This document shows positions 44,024 to 53,127 of a stretch of 64,000 bases of DNA, in pieces. Under the pieces are notes generated by a model. The model was not told the DNA's origin, made no database searches, and saw only the letters and a list, made by a program, of their open reading frames with translations. The stretch is taken from NCBI GenBank assembly GCA_900320865.1, contig ONTT01000002.1:50138-114137 (forward strand), given 5' to 3'. A program made the position numbers and the translations under genes. The stretch is from an uncultured Bacteroidales bacterium. GTDB lineage: Bacteria; Bacteroidota; Bacteroidia; Bacteroidales; Paludibacteraceae. The stretch's first letter is position 1. Every line of letters begins with the position of its first letter.

Positions 44024-45503
44024 TCAAAACGAGATATTAAGACGCCGCACCTTTGCGATTATCTCGCATCCGGATGCCGGTAAGACCACGCTGACGGAGA
44101 AACTGCTTCTCTACGGCGGTGCTATTCACGTAGCCGGAGCGGTGAAGAGTAATAAGATTCGTAAGACCGCCACCTCCGACTGGATGGAAATCGAGAAGCA
44201 ACGTGGAATTAGTGTGGCTACGTCTGTAATGGGTTTTGATTACAGCGGCTATCATATCAACATCCTCGATACCCCGGGTCACCAGGATTTTGCGGAAGAT
44301 ACTTTCCGCACCCTGACGGCCGTAGACAGCGCTATCGTAGTCATCGACTCCGCCAAAGGTGTCGAGACGCAGACGAGACGACTCATGGAAGTATGCCGCA
44401 TGCGTAAGACTCCTGTCATGGTGTTCATGAATAAGATGGACCGCGAGGGTAAAGATCCTTTCGACCTGATGGACGAAGTGGAGCGCGAACTGCAGATTAA
44501 AGTAACCCCTATGTCATGGGCGAACGGACAGGGTTTAAAATTTGAGTCCGTCTTCGCATTAAACCAACGTCCAAAGGACGTTAGCGGGAAGTTAGCCGAG
44601 GACCTCGAGATGGTGGATGGCGTCTATCCGGAGTTTGATAAAGAAGCGTACCTGCGCGGAGAGTTAGCGCCGGTATTCTTCGGCTCGGCATACAAGACGA
44701 TCGGTGTTCAGGAGTTGTTGGATTTTCTCGTAGCGAACGCACCTTCCCCACTCCCTGTAGTAGCTGAAGAGCGCGTCGTGGAACCGATGGAAGATAAGTT
44801 TACGGCGTTCTGCTTTAAGATTCACGCAAACATGGATCCGAACCATCGATCCTGTATTGCGTTCTTTAAGATCTGTAGCGGTAAATTCCTTCGCAACACC
44901 TATTATTACCATGTGCGCAAGGACCAGCAGATGCGATTCGCCGCACCTACCTGCTTCATGGCGCAGAAGAAAGAGACGGTTGATGAAGCCTTTGCAGGAG
45001 ACGTAGTGGGTCTGCCCGACACCGGTAACTTCAAGATCGGCGATACCCTTACGGCCGGAGAGCACCTGCATTTCAAAGGTCTACCCTCTTTCTCACCCGA
45101 GATGTTCAAATACATCGACAATGCCGACCCGATGAAGCAGAAGCAGTTGGATAAAGGCGTAAATCAATTAATGGACGAAGGTGTAGCGCAGCTGTTTATC
45201 AGTCAGTTGAACGGACGAAAGATCATCGGCACGGTAGGTCAACTGCAGTTTGAAGTCATCCAATATCGCCTCGAGCACGAGTACCAAGCGAAGTGTAAAT
45301 GGCAGCCGTTGCAGATGTACAAAGCCTGTTGGATTGAGTCCGACGACGATGCAGAACTCGATATGTTCAAGAAACGCAAAGCGCAATATATGGCGTACGA
45401 CAAAGAAGGTCGTGATGTATTCATGGCCGACAGTGCGTATGTGCTCAACATGGCGCAGCAGGACTATAAACACATCCAGTTCCATTTTACCTCAGAGTTC
45501 TAA
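44007..45503 (+). CDS. prfC: Peptide chain release factor 3
   Basis: A 498-residue translational GTPase. G1 is [16 protein letters not shown]2 is near [13 protein letters not shown]3 is [12 protein letters not shown]4 is [11 protein letters not shown]. The RF3 signatures [26 protein letters not shown] and RRMRFAAP-like [12 protein letters not shown] are present. It removes RF1/RF2 from ribosomes after termination. It is slightly shorter than the E. coli protein (529). The ATG lies inside the end of pheT. Confidence 0.94.
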   Translation: MLPSADQNEILRRRTFAIISHPDAGKTTLTEKLLLYGGAIHVAGAVKSNKIRKTATSDWMEIEKQRGISVATSVMGFDYSGYHINILDTPGHQDFAEDTFRTLTAVDSAIVVIDSAKGVETQTRRLMEVCRMRKTPVMVFMNKMDREGKDPFDLMDEVERELQIKVTPMSWANGQGLKFESVFALNQRPKDVSGKLAEDLEMVDGVYPEFDKEAYLRGELAPVFFGSAYKTIGVQELLDFLVANAPSPLPVVAEERVVEPMEDKFTAFCFKIHANMDPNHRSCIAFFKICSGKFLRNTYYYHVRKDQQMRFAAPTCFMAQKKETVDEAFAGDVVGLPDTGNFKIGDTLTAGEHLHFKGLPSFSPEMFKYIDNADPMKQKQLDKGVNQLMDEGVAQLFISQLNGRKIIGTVGQLQFEVIQYRLEHEYQAKCKWQPLQMYKACWIESDDDAELDMFKKRKAQYMAYDKEGRDVFMADSAYVLNMAQQDYKHIQFHFTSEF

Positions 45504-45527
45504 TAACAACAAAAATATACTATTATT

Positions 45528-46937
45528 ATGAAAAACAAATCTCTTCAGATTCGCCTCATTGTGATGAACTTTTTAGAGTTCGCCGTTTGGGGTGCGTATT
45601 TAACCTGTATGAGCCGTTATTTAGCTTCTCATGGTATGGGGGCAAATATTGGATGGTTCTATTCTATTCAGGGAGTGGTTAGCTTATTTATGCCGGCCTT
45701 AATGGGTATCGTAGCTGACCGCTGGATGCAGGCTCAAAAAGCGTTGAGCCTCTGTCATCTTTTAGCCGGATTGTTTATGGGAGCCGCTGGTATTTACGCA
45801 TTAACTGCTCCCTCTGTTCAATTTGCGCCATTGTTTACATTGTACACTGTTTCAGTTGCGTTCTTTATGCCGACAATTGCGTTGACGAACTCCGTAGCCT
45901 TCAACGCCCTCGTGAAAGCAGGCATGGATACAGTGAAGGACTTCCCGCCCATCCGTGTATTCGGTACGATCGGATTTATTGGGGCTATGTGGGCTGTAGA
46001 TTTGCTTCACTTCCAAGACACTCCTTGGCAATTTGTGATTAGCGGTGGCCTTAGTTTAATTTTGGCAGCCTATTCGCTCACATTGCCTGCTTGTGAAATC
46101 AAAAAAGTTGAAGGAAATGTGGATCTCGTAGACGCACTCGGTCTGAAAGCGTTCGCGCTCTTCAAACAGAAAAAGATGGCATTGTTCTTCATCTTCTCCA
46201 TGTTGCTGGGTATGTGCTTACAAGTCACCAACTCCTATGCTAATCCATTCTTGGGAAGTTTTGAGGCTATGCAAGAATATTCCTCAACCTTTGCTGTACA
46301 GCACTCTAACATGTTGATTTCTATCTCGCAGATTTGCGAAGCATTGTGTATTCTTGCTATTCCGTTCTTCTTGAAACGTTTTGGTATCAAGAATGTGATG
46401 CTCATGGCAATGTTCGCATGGGTATTCCGTTTTGGTTTCTTCGGAGTAGGAAATCCTGGTAGCGGCTTGATTTTCTTCATTTTGAGTTGTATCGTTTATG
46501 GCTTTGCTTTCGATTTCTTCAATATCTCCGGTGCATTGTATGTAGATCAAGAAACATCACCTGAAATGCGTTCTTCCGCACAAGGCTTATTCATGATGAT
46601 GACGAACGGTGTTGGTGCTACTATCGGTGTTCTCGGAGCACAAGCCATCGTTACAAAATTAGTTCCTTCTGTGAATTGGAGTGCATATGGTGTAGCACAA
46701 GATGAAGCAGGAAAGTATCTTTGGTTAGAGTTCTGGGATAAAATTAAAGAAATTGCCACCCCGAGCGAAGAGCTATTAGAAACTTTACGTCAAATCGCTG
46801 TTAAGGCTGGCGAAGTATGGGCAGGATGGCAAGAAGCGTGGTATATCTTTGCGGGCTTTGCGTTAGTGGTAGCTATCGCCTTCTGGATCTTCTTCCCCAA
46901 AACACCGGCTAATAAGGATATTGAAGTTAAACACTAA
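45528..46937 (+). CDS. MFS nucleoside permease (NupG-like)
   Basis: A 469-residue transporter with about 12 membrane helices, matching the nucleoside:H+ symporter family: LRLIVMNFLEFAVWGAYL-like start, GANIGWFYSIQGVVSLFMPALMG, ADRWMQAQKAL and FFNISGALYVDQETSPEMRSS. It would import nucleosides across the inner membrane. The C-terminal part contains a longer loop (residues about 390-430) before the last helix. Gene context gives no additional clue to the substrate. Its stop codon starts a heptamer repeat leading to the gldF-like gene. Confidence 0.88.
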   Translation: MKNKSLQIRLIVMNFLEFAVWGAYLTCMSRYLASHGMGANIGWFYSIQGVVSLFMPALMGIVADRWMQAQKALSLCHLLAGLFMGAAGIYALTAPSVQFAPLFTLYTVSVAFFMPTIALTNSVAFNALVKAGMDTVKDFPPIRVFGTIGFIGAMWAVDLLHFQDTPWQFVISGGLSLILAAYSLTLPACEIKKVEGNVDLVDALGLKAFALFKQKKMALFFIFSMLLGMCLQVTNSYANPFLGSFEAMQEYSSTFAVQHSNMLISISQICEALCILAIPFFLKRFGIKNVMLMAMFAWVFRFGFFGVGNPGSGLIFFILSCIVYGFAFDFFNISGALYVDQETSPEMRSSAQGLFMMMTNGVGATIGVLGAQAIVTKLVPSVNWSAYGVAQDEAGKYLWLEFWDKIKEIATPSEELLETLRQIAVKAGEVWAGWQEAWYIFAGFALVVAIAFWIFFPKTPANKDIEVKH

Positions 46938-46963
46938 ATCATAAATCATAAATCATAAATCAT
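46936..46963. repeat. Perfect heptamer repeat before the gldF-like gene
   Basis: AAATCAT four times without a mismatch, beginning in the nupG-like stop codon and ending two bases before the next ATG. Confidence 0.95.
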
Positions 46964-46965
46964 AA

Positions 46966-47631
46966 ATGTTCCGCAAGGAACTCACATATTATTTCTCCAC
47001 GCCGATAGCGTATATAGTCATCGGATTATATCTCTTGGCGATTAGTCTTTTCCTATGGGTGATCCCCGGTCAATGGAATATCATTGACTCGGGGTACGCC
47101 CAAGTGGACGGACTCTTTCAATTGAGTCCCTGGCTGTTTATGCTGCTCTGCCCTGCCCTGACGATGCGTCTCTTCTCGGAAGAGCGGCAGTCGGGCATGT
47201 GGGATCTCATTCGAACCAAACCTATCTCGCTCACCCGCATCGTCTTAGGCAAATACTTCGCCGCATGGACCTTAGTGCTCATCGGTCTGCTCCCCTGCTT
47301 TGTACACTACTTTGTAGTGGCATACATGGCTGAACCGATGGGTAACTTAGACAGCGGAGCGTTCTTGGGTTCGTTCATCGGTCTCATTCTACTCAGCGGC
47401 ACCTTCATGGCCCTCGGGGTACTCTGCGCTACATTCAGCAAGAGCCAAATTGTCTGCTTCATCGCAGCCGCCCTCTGTTGCTTCGTTCTCTACTGGGTAT
47501 TGCTGCAGGACCACTACTCTTCCCTTTCACGTGGCGTACTGGATCTAATAGACGTGATGGTCTTCATCACTGTAGCCGTCGTCGCACTCATCGCTGCTAT
47601 TTTCACTATTGATAAATTAACAAGAAAATAG
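46966..47631 (+). CDS. GldF-like ABC transporter permease
   Basis: A 221-residue integral membrane protein with about six helices. MFRKELTYYFSTPIAYIVIG at the start and LCPALTMRLFSEERQSGMWD followed by LIRTKPISLTRIVLGKYFAAW match the ABC-2 permease subunit GldF of gliding bacteria and its homologues in non-gliding Bacteroidales. The partner genes gldA (ATPase) and gldG (usually directly downstream) are absent here; a phosphoesterase gene follows. What the transporter moves is not known. Confidence 0.82.
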   Translation: MFRKELTYYFSTPIAYIVIGLYLLAISLFLWVIPGQWNIIDSGYAQVDGLFQLSPWLFMLLCPALTMRLFSEERQSGMWDLIRTKPISLTRIVLGKYFAAWTLVLIGLLPCFVHYFVVAYMAEPMGNLDSGAFLGSFIGLILLSGTFMALGVLCATFSKSQIVCFIAAALCCFVLYWVLLQDHYSSLSRGVLDLIDVMVFITVAVVALIAAIFTIDKLTRK

Positions 47632-47633
47632 AT

Positions 47634-47654
47634 ATTCATTGTTAATTATTCATT
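47634..47654. repeat. Heptamer repeat before the YfcE-like gene
   Basis: ATTCATT, GTTAATT, ATTCATT in register, ending three bases before the ATG. Confidence 0.6.
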
Positions 47655-47657
47655 AAA

Positions 47658-48179
47658 ATGACTCGCATTGGCCTCTTATCGGATACCCACGGTCTGTTAG
47701 ACAAACGCATCTTTGAGCATTTCAAGGATGTCGATGAGATTTGGCATGCAGGGGATATCGGTTCGGAGGAAGTGTTGCGTAAGTTACGCGAATTCAAACC
47801 CACGCGCGCCGTATTCGGAAATATGGATAGTGGAGATGTGCGCTATTCCTTGGATGAGTTCTATCGTTTTCGTGTGGAAGACGTCAATGTGCTGATGACC
47901 CATATCGGTGGCTATCCGGGCCATTATAATCCCTGGCTGATACCCATGTTTCGCAAGGCACTCGAGAACTACGACGACCCGAATCATCGCATTGATCTCT
48001 TCGTCTGCGGACACAGCCATATATTGAAAGTGCAGTATGACTCCCAGTTCAAATTCCTGACCATGAACCCCGGTGCAGCAGGAAAGCAAGGATGGCAACC
48101 TTGTCAGACCTTATTGCGATTTACCATCGATGGAAGCCAAATCAAAGACTTAGAAGTGATCGAATTGGAACGAAAATAG
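47658..48179 (+). CDS. YfcE/MJ0936-type metallophosphoesterase
   Basis: A 173-residue calcineurin-like phosphoesterase. All five metal motifs are visible: GLLSDTHG, WHAGDIGSEE, FGNMD, THIGGYPGHYN and CGHSHILKV. Family members hydrolyse small phosphodiesters; the physiological substrate is unknown. It ends the rightward run of genes before the orphan RNA. Confidence 0.92.
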   Translation: MTRIGLLSDTHGLLDKRIFEHFKDVDEIWHAGDIGSEEVLRKLREFKPTRAVFGNMDSGDVRYSLDEFYRFRVEDVNVLMTHIGGYPGHYNPWLIPMFRKALENYDDPNHRIDLFVCGHSHILKVQYDSQFKFLTMNPGAAGKQGWQPCQTLLRFTIDGSQIKDLEVIELERK

Positions 48180-48231
48180 CCATTTTGCAAACTGAAAATA
48201 GCAAAATATGTTGCATAACATAAAAAAATAT

Positions 48232-48263
48232 TTGCACATATAAAAAAAATGTTGTAATTTTGC
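48232..48263 (+). promoter_or_regulatory. Promoter of the structured RNA
   Basis: TTG in TTTGCACATA, 20 bases, TAATTTTGC. No protein-coding gene follows on this strand before the convergent dcp gene. Confidence 0.85.
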
Positions 48264-48267
48264 ACCG

Positions 48268-48501
48268 GATTTAAGAAAGAAGATCAATCTTAAATAAAGA
48301 CCAATCTTTTTTGTACCTTAAATAAACAGACTAATACCTTAGAAAAACAGACGTCGTGACGACGGCTGTTTTCGCTTTTAAAAGCGAGGTGAACCCGGAG
48401 CGTCGTTCCGTTAAACGGAAAGAGCGGCCTCCGCCTAGAAAGGCAAGACCCACATCTTAACTATAAAAATCCCGCCTACTCTTTCGAGTGACGGGATTTT
48501 C
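48268..48501 (+). ncRNA. Structured orphan RNA of about 235 nt
   Basis: The 389-base gap between the phosphoesterase gene and dcp holds a complete transcription unit without a reading frame. Hairpins from 5' to 3': ATTTAAGA/TCTTAAAT (48269-48295); a composite stem AAAACAG + CGTCG / CGACG + CTGTTTT (48344-48372); CGCTTTTAAAAGCG (48373-48386); TTCCGT-TAA-ACGGAA (48406-48420), nested in a possible GAGG/CCTC helix; GCCT-AGAA-AGGC (48433-48444); then the terminator. It lacks the signature bases of SRP RNA, tmRNA and RNase P RNA as I know them. A lineage-specific 6S RNA or the Bacteroidales-1 class are possibilities that I cannot decide by eye. The exact 5' end is estimated from the promoter. Confidence 0.75.
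48466..48500. terminator. Bidirectional terminator between the RNA and dcp
   Basis: AAAATCCCG pairs with CGGGATTTT, with an inner ACTC-TTTC-GAGT stem. T-runs are present on both strands, so it can end both the RNA (plus) and dcp (minus) transcripts. Confidence 0.88.
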
Positions 48502-48568
48502 TATAAACTTTCAAGATTTTCGCTTGTCGAAAATAATCGTTCGAGCAAAGCGAGATAAGAACTTTAAA

Positions 48569-50716
48569 CTATTTTATCACTTGCGCTTTGATACCATCGC
48601 GCTCGAGCAGTGCGTTGATGGTCGGTTCACCTTGACGGAAACGGACATACAGATCCATAGCGCGCTCTGTTCCACCCTTCTCAAGGATGTTCTCGCGGAA
48701 ACGTTTAGCTGCTTTCTTGTCGAAGATAGAGCCGTTCTTGGCCTGCGCTTCTTTGAAGACTGAGAACGCATCGGCGTCTAACAGTTCCGACCATTTATAG
48801 CTATAATACCCTGCTGCGTAACCGCCGGAGAAGATATGGGTGAAGGAGCACTCCATTTGGGTGCCCGGAACAGTAGGCATCACAGCTACCTGGGCCATTG
48901 CCTCATTGCCGAAACGAATAACAGACTCCAGCGTACCGATCGTCGGGTTCACCTCGAACGGTTGCTCCAAAGTATGCCATGCCATATCAAGATAGCCGAA
49001 GCTGAGCTGACGTGCGCAAGCGTACGCAGCGTGGTAAGTCTGCGAAGCGTGCATCTTATCGAGCAACTCCTGAGGCAGGGTCTCGCCCGTGATATAATGT
49101 TTCGCAAAGGTATCCAGGAACTCTTTCTCATCGATGAAGTTCTCATTGAACTGGCTCGGCAGTTCCACAAAATCTCTCGGTACATTAGTACCGCTCTGCG
49201 CTGCGTACTGGCAACGGGTCAGCATACCGTGCAGGCCATGACCGAACTCATGCAGGAAGGTGCGAACCTCATCATAGGTGAAGAGTGCCGGCTTGTCTGC
49301 CGTCGGACGAGTGAAATTCATCACATTCACAATATGCGGACGATGATCTTTCTTGCCCTTCATATACTGCGGCTGGAAATCATTCATCCATGCGCCGCCA
49401 CGCTTACCGTCCCGCGGGTGGAAGTCCGCATAATAAACGGCCAGGAACTTACCCTTCTCGTCAAACACCTCATATGCCGTCACTTCCGGGTGATATACCT
49501 GGATATTCTTATTCTCCTTGAAAGTGATACCATACAGACGCTGCGCCAGACCGAACACACCCTTCTTCACGTTCTCCAACTCGAAATACGGACGAAGGTC
49601 ATCATCCGAGATCGCATATTTCTCTTGTTTGAGTTTCTTGGAGTAATAACTGAAGTCCCAGGGTTGCAGATGTGCGGCATAGAAACCGTGTTGATGCGCA
49701 AAATCTTCCAGTTCCAGCACTTCCTGACGAGCGGTCGGCATATACGCGTCGCGGAGTTGGTCTAACAGCCTATAGACGTTCTCCGGCGTCTCTGCCATCG
49801 TCTTATACAGCGATTTCTCCGCATAGGTCTTCTTGTCAAACAGGTTCGCCAGCGCCAGACGGGTGTTGACGATCTCCACGATGATACCCGTGTTATCGAA
49901 CTCACCGCCTACGCACTTCGTTGCCGAAGCCATGTATAACTCACGACGGATATCGCGGTTGTCCAGGTCCTCCAGTACCGGACGAAGAGTAGTCGGTTTG
50001 AGATTCAGCAACCAACCGTCCAGACCTTTGGCCTGCGCATTGGCTTTTAACATCCCTTTCACGTCGTCGTTCAGACCGGCCAACAGACTCTCGTCCGTGA
50101 TCAACATCGTCCAGGCATTCGTTGCCTTCAGCACGTTCTGACCGAACTGCAGGGTCAACTGACTCAACTTAGCCGTCAGTTCGCGATAGGTCTGTTTGTC
50201 CTCCGCACTGAGGTTCGCACCGTTATTGGCAAAACTCTCGTAGATATCCTCCAGCAGTTTATACTGCGCTTTGTTCAGTTTGAGTTTATTGCGCTGGTCA
50301 TAAACGGCTTTGATACGCTGGAATAGACCCTCGTTCAGACGAATCGTCGCGCTGTATTCCGACAGTTTCGGACTTAACTCCATCTCGATCTGCTGCAGCG
50401 TGTCATTGGTCTCTGCACTCGTGAGGTTATAGAAACAGCCGGCTACAATACTTAACATTTCGCCCGACGCTTCGTATGCCTCGATGGTGTTCTTGAAGGT
50501 CGGAGCTGCAGGATTATTGACGATATCGTCGATCTCCTTCAGCCCTTGCTTCATAGCCTCCTCGAATGCCGGCATATAATGCTCTGCGCGGATCTCGTTG
50601 AACGGATACGTGCCATGCGGCGTCTTCCAGTTCTTGTAGTTAAAGAACGGATTGGTTGCAGCACTCGCTGCCAATACTGTACTTGCAAGTACCATACTTA
50701 AAATCGCTTTCTTCAT
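48569..50716 (-). CDS. dcp: M3-family peptidyl-dipeptidase Dcp
   Basis: A 715-residue zinc metallopeptidase with a signal peptide (MKKAILSMVLASTVLAASA), hence periplasmic. The HEFGHGLHG zinc motif lies near residue 488, preceded by VNVMNFTRP and followed by FVELPSQFNENF with the third zinc ligand region. Dcp removes C-terminal dipeptides from oligopeptides. Upstream lies a strongly folded palindrome. It is a single-gene unit ending at the shared bidirectional terminator. Confidence 0.95.
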   Translation of the reverse strand: MKKAILSMVLASTVLAASAATNPFFNYKNWKTPHGTYPFNEIRAEHYMPAFEEAMKQGLKEIDDIVNNPAAPTFKNTIEAYEASGEMLSIVAGCFYNLTSAETNDTLQQIEMELSPKLSEYSATIRLNEGLFQRIKAVYDQRNKLKLNKAQYKLLEDIYESFANNGANLSAEDKQTYRELTAKLSQLTLQFGQNVLKATNAWTMLITDESLLAGLNDDVKGMLKANAQAKGLDGWLLNLKPTTLRPVLEDLDNRDIRRELYMASATKCVGGEFDNTGIIVEIVNTRLALANLFDKKTYAEKSLYKTMAETPENVYRLLDQLRDAYMPTARQEVLELEDFAHQHGFYAAHLQPWDFSYYSKKLKQEKYAISDDDLRPYFELENVKKGVFGLAQRLYGITFKENKNIQVYHPEVTAYEVFDEKGKFLAVYYADFHPRDGKRGGAWMNDFQPQYMKGKKDHRPHIVNVMNFTRPTADKPALFTYDEVRTFLHEFGHGLHGMLTRCQYAAQSGTNVPRDFVELPSQFNENFIDEKEFLDTFAKHYITGETLPQELLDKMHASQTYHAAYACARQLSFGYLDMAWHTLEQPFEVNPTIGTLESVIRFGNEAMAQVAVMPTVPGTQMECSFTHIFSGGYAAGYYSYKWSELLDADAFSVFKEAQAKNGSIFDKKAAKRFRENILEKGGTERAMDLYVRFRQGEPTINALLERDGIKAQVIK

Positions 50717-50758
50717 TTCACTATTAACTTTTAACTATTATTTATCTTCATCCGCCTT

Positions 50759-50852
50759 GGCATATGTGCTCTGGCAAAAACATTCTTTTGCGGTTGGGGT
50801 CCGCAAAAGCATGAGTACGGGGCAGTACGGTTTTTGCAGAGCAGCATAGGCC
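50759..50852. ncRNA. Three-way-junction palindrome upstream of dcp
   Basis: The arms TGCTCTGGCAAAAAC and GTTTTTGCAGAGCA pair with one bulge, extended outward by GGC-ATATG / CATAGGCC. Inside are a 9-bp hairpin CTTTTGCGG-TTGGGGT-CCGCAAAAG (50785-50809) and a small hairpin GTAC-GGGGCA-GTAC (50815-50828). Both strands can form the fold. On the minus strand it is in the gap between the T9SS gene and dcp, as a leader or read-through structure. It could also be a small mobile palindrome. Confidence 0.6.
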
Positions 50853-50866
50853 ATATATATTAACTA

Positions 50867-52132
50867 TCACTTACCACGGATGAGATTAATATCTCCCGAC
50901 AGCTGGTATACACCGATCACCGACGCATCGGAATTGGTCTTACGCTTCTGATAAACGGCCTTCAGCCCCACATATGAAGCGTTCTTTGCGGCATCCGTAC
51001 CCATCGCCCGAATGACATAGAAATACGCCCCCTCGGCCGCCGGACGACCACCGATCATACCGTCCCAACCCTTATCCGGATCGGACCATTGATAAACCAG
51101 TTTGCCCCAGCGATTATATACCCAACAATGGAACTCACGCAGCGAACGGTAGGCTACGCGGAACTCATCGTTATGTCCGTCGCCGTTCGGCGTGAACACA
51201 TTCGGCACGCGCAGGTACGACTCCGAGATATTGATGACCGTCTCGACCGAATCCGATGTGCAGTACTCATTACTCACCTGCCCTACCACGCGGTACGAAC
51301 CGGGTTCGCTGAAGTCATAACGAATCGAGATATCATGACGGGTTGCAATGAGCTCAGACGCCTTATAAATAGACCAGTGATAGAACTTCGCTGCTGGCGT
51401 AGGATTGGAGTAAAACGCCACCTCTACGGCACCGCTGTAACTCTTTCCGGGACTTAAGTGTTGGTCCGTCGGACGATCCATTTCATTATTTCCAGCCGGG
51501 TCGTTTTCACGGGCTGTAGCTAAAGCTACCAACTCCATTTTCACCGCCTTCACGTCCTCCAGCGGCAGGTTCACCGTCACCGAAGCAGGAGGAAGACCCA
51601 AGGCATCACGAATCTCACTATCGTAACTCAAAGTGATCGGTGTCGGGCCATAGAGCGCGGGCAAAAGAATCGTCGGTTTCAAGGTAGTCGTCACATTCGC
51701 CGCCGAGTCCACCCATGCTTCTGTATTCCATGCGAGTGCATTATAATCTATGGAACACGCGCGCGTATACACGGACGTCAGGTCACCGGTCACACGCAGC
51801 AAGGTATTATCGCAAGCCGGTTCGATAGTAAACGCCAAGTCCTCAATGTCCTTATACAGCGCTACGCAGAACGCACTTCCTGCAGCCGTATAACACCCGT
51901 CCTCGGGATAGATCTCATCACAACCCGAAGCATATATCGAACCGTCCGCCCGATACCATTCTATCGGACCGATCTTTGAGCGCAAATGAATCTCATCGCG
52001 GAAGATAAAGATCGTATCGTGCCTTTGCACTACTTGCGTCGCTGCACCGACACACTCGATGTTCCCTGCCCGTAAGGAACAGGGAACAAGGAGCATGAAA
52101 AGTAGCACTATTGGAATAAACCGTTTAATCAT
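50867..52132 (-). CDS. Secreted protein with gliding-motility (T9SS type B) C-terminal domain
   Basis: 421 residues with a signal peptide (MIKRFIPIVLLFMLLVPCSL). The middle has Ig/PKD-like beta domains. The C-terminal ~85 residues carry the type B sorting domain: VPNVFTPNGDGHNDEF, CWVYNRWGKLVYQWSD, GWDGMIGGRPAAEGAYFYVI. Such tails direct export by the type IX secretion system and, in type B, release or attachment without the usual type A signal. The ligand or function of the front part is not recognisable. It overlaps serA by four bases. Confidence 0.88.
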   Translation of the reverse strand: MIKRFIPIVLLFMLLVPCSLRAGNIECVGAATQVVQRHDTIFIFRDEIHLRSKIGPIEWYRADGSIYASGCDEIYPEDGCYTAAGSAFCVALYKDIEDLAFTIEPACDNTLLRVTGDLTSVYTRACSIDYNALAWNTEAWVDSAANVTTTLKPTILLPALYGPTPITLSYDSEIRDALGLPPASVTVNLPLEDVKAVKMELVALATARENDPAGNNEMDRPTDQHLSPGKSYSGAVEVAFYSNPTPAAKFYHWSIYKASELIATRHDISIRYDFSEPGSYRVVGQVSNEYCTSDSVETVINISESYLRVPNVFTPNGDGHNDEFRVAYRSLREFHCWVYNRWGKLVYQWSDPDKGWDGMIGGRPAAEGAYFYVIRAMGTDAAKNASYVGLKAVYQKRKTNSDASVIGVYQLSGDINLIRGK

Positions 52133-53049
52133 TTATTCACTTGGAAACGCGTATTTCCGTTTTCAAGATAATCCACGATCTGTTTTGCAGCAGCAATACC
52201 GGCATTGATATTAGCCTCCGCCGTCTGTGCACCCATCTTCTTCGGGGTTGCGAAGTAACGACCCTCAAAGAGTGTACGGAACTTCGCATCCGCAACCGGC
52301 ATAATATCCGTCATATACTTGATGTCAAGACGCTCCTGCATCAGGGCGATCAGACCTTCCTCATCGATCACTTCTTTACGCGCTGTATTGACGAGTACAC
52401 CACCCTTCGGCAGCAGGTTCACCAAGTCATGGTTGATGCTGTTCTTGGTCTCTGCCGTGGCAGGAATATGCAGACTCACGATATCGCAGGTCTTATACAA
52501 CTCCTCTGCGGAATGAACCGGTTTCACGTTTGCTGCTACCATCGCTTCATCCGGACAGTACGCATCATAGGCATACACCTCCATGCCGAAGCCCTGCGCA
52601 ATACGCGCTACGTTACGACCTACATTACCGAAAGCATGAATTCCTAATTTCTTTCCTTTGAGTTCGGTGCCTGATGTTCCGTTGTATAAGTTACGTACGG
52701 CATAGACCATCAGACCAAGCGCCAACTCTGCCACAGCATTACTGTTCTGACCCGGGGTGTTCATCGCTACCACGTTATGCGCAGTAGCAGCCTCCAGATC
52801 GATGTTATCGTATCCGGCACCGGCACGTACGACGATCTTCAAGCGCTTCGCAGCGTCTAACACGGCTGCGTCCACAATATCGGAACGAATGATCAGTGCA
52901 TCTGCATCCTCTACAGCCTCCAAGAGCTGTGCTTTATCGGTGTATTTCTCCAGCAGCGCCAATTCATAACCGGCACCCTCTACCACTTCGCGAATACCGT
53001 CCACGGCCACTTTCGCAAAAGGTTTTTCTGTTGCAACTAATACTTTCAT
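52129..53049 (-). CDS. serA: D-3-phosphoglycerate dehydrogenase
   Basis: A 306-residue NAD-dependent 2-hydroxyacid dehydrogenase without ACT or ASB regulatory domains. Seen: VRAGAGYDNIDLEAA, the NAD fold GKKLGIHAFGNVGRNVARIA, VSLHIPATAETKN and NTARKEVIDEEGL (catalytic arginine region). Near residues 266-277 the sequence FATPKKMGAQTAEAN has lysine where most relatives have the catalytic histidine; this fits the lysine-type short enzymes known from Bacteroides relatives and Entamoeba. It starts serine synthesis together with serC, 78 bases upstream. Confidence 0.93.
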   Translation of the reverse strand: MKVLVATEKPFAKVAVDGIREVVEGAGYELALLEKYTDKAQLLEAVEDADALIIRSDIVDAAVLDAAKRLKIVVRAGAGYDNIDLEAATAHNVVAMNTPGQNSNAVAELALGLMVYAVRNLYNGTSGTELKGKKLGIHAFGNVGRNVARIAQGFGMEVYAYDAYCPDEAMVAANVKPVHSAEELYKTCDIVSLHIPATAETKNSINHDLVNLLPKGGVLVNTARKEVIDEEGLIALMQERLDIKYMTDIMPVADAKFRTLFEGRYFATPKKMGAQTAEANINAGIAAAKQIVDYLENGNTRFQVNK

Positions 53050-53073
53050 AATTTTAGTAATTACTCATTTTGC

Positions 53074-53125
53074 TTTTTACTTTGAGCGGCTTTGCCGCGG
53101 TCTTTCTACTTTGAGCGAAGCGGTC
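53074..53125. repeat. Composite repeat, two copies, serA/serC junction
   Basis: 53074-53102 is a variant with an enlarged palindrome (GCGGC-TTT-GCCGC); 53103-53125 is TTTCTAC plus TTTGAGCGAAGCGGTC, identical to the copy at 35361. It fills most of the spacer. Confidence 0.88.
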
Positions 53126-53127
53126 TA

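Noticed and set aside
48268-48501. Assignment of the orphan RNA to SRP RNA, tmRNA or RNase P RNA
   Set aside because: The signature bases of those RNAs were not found; the identity is left open.
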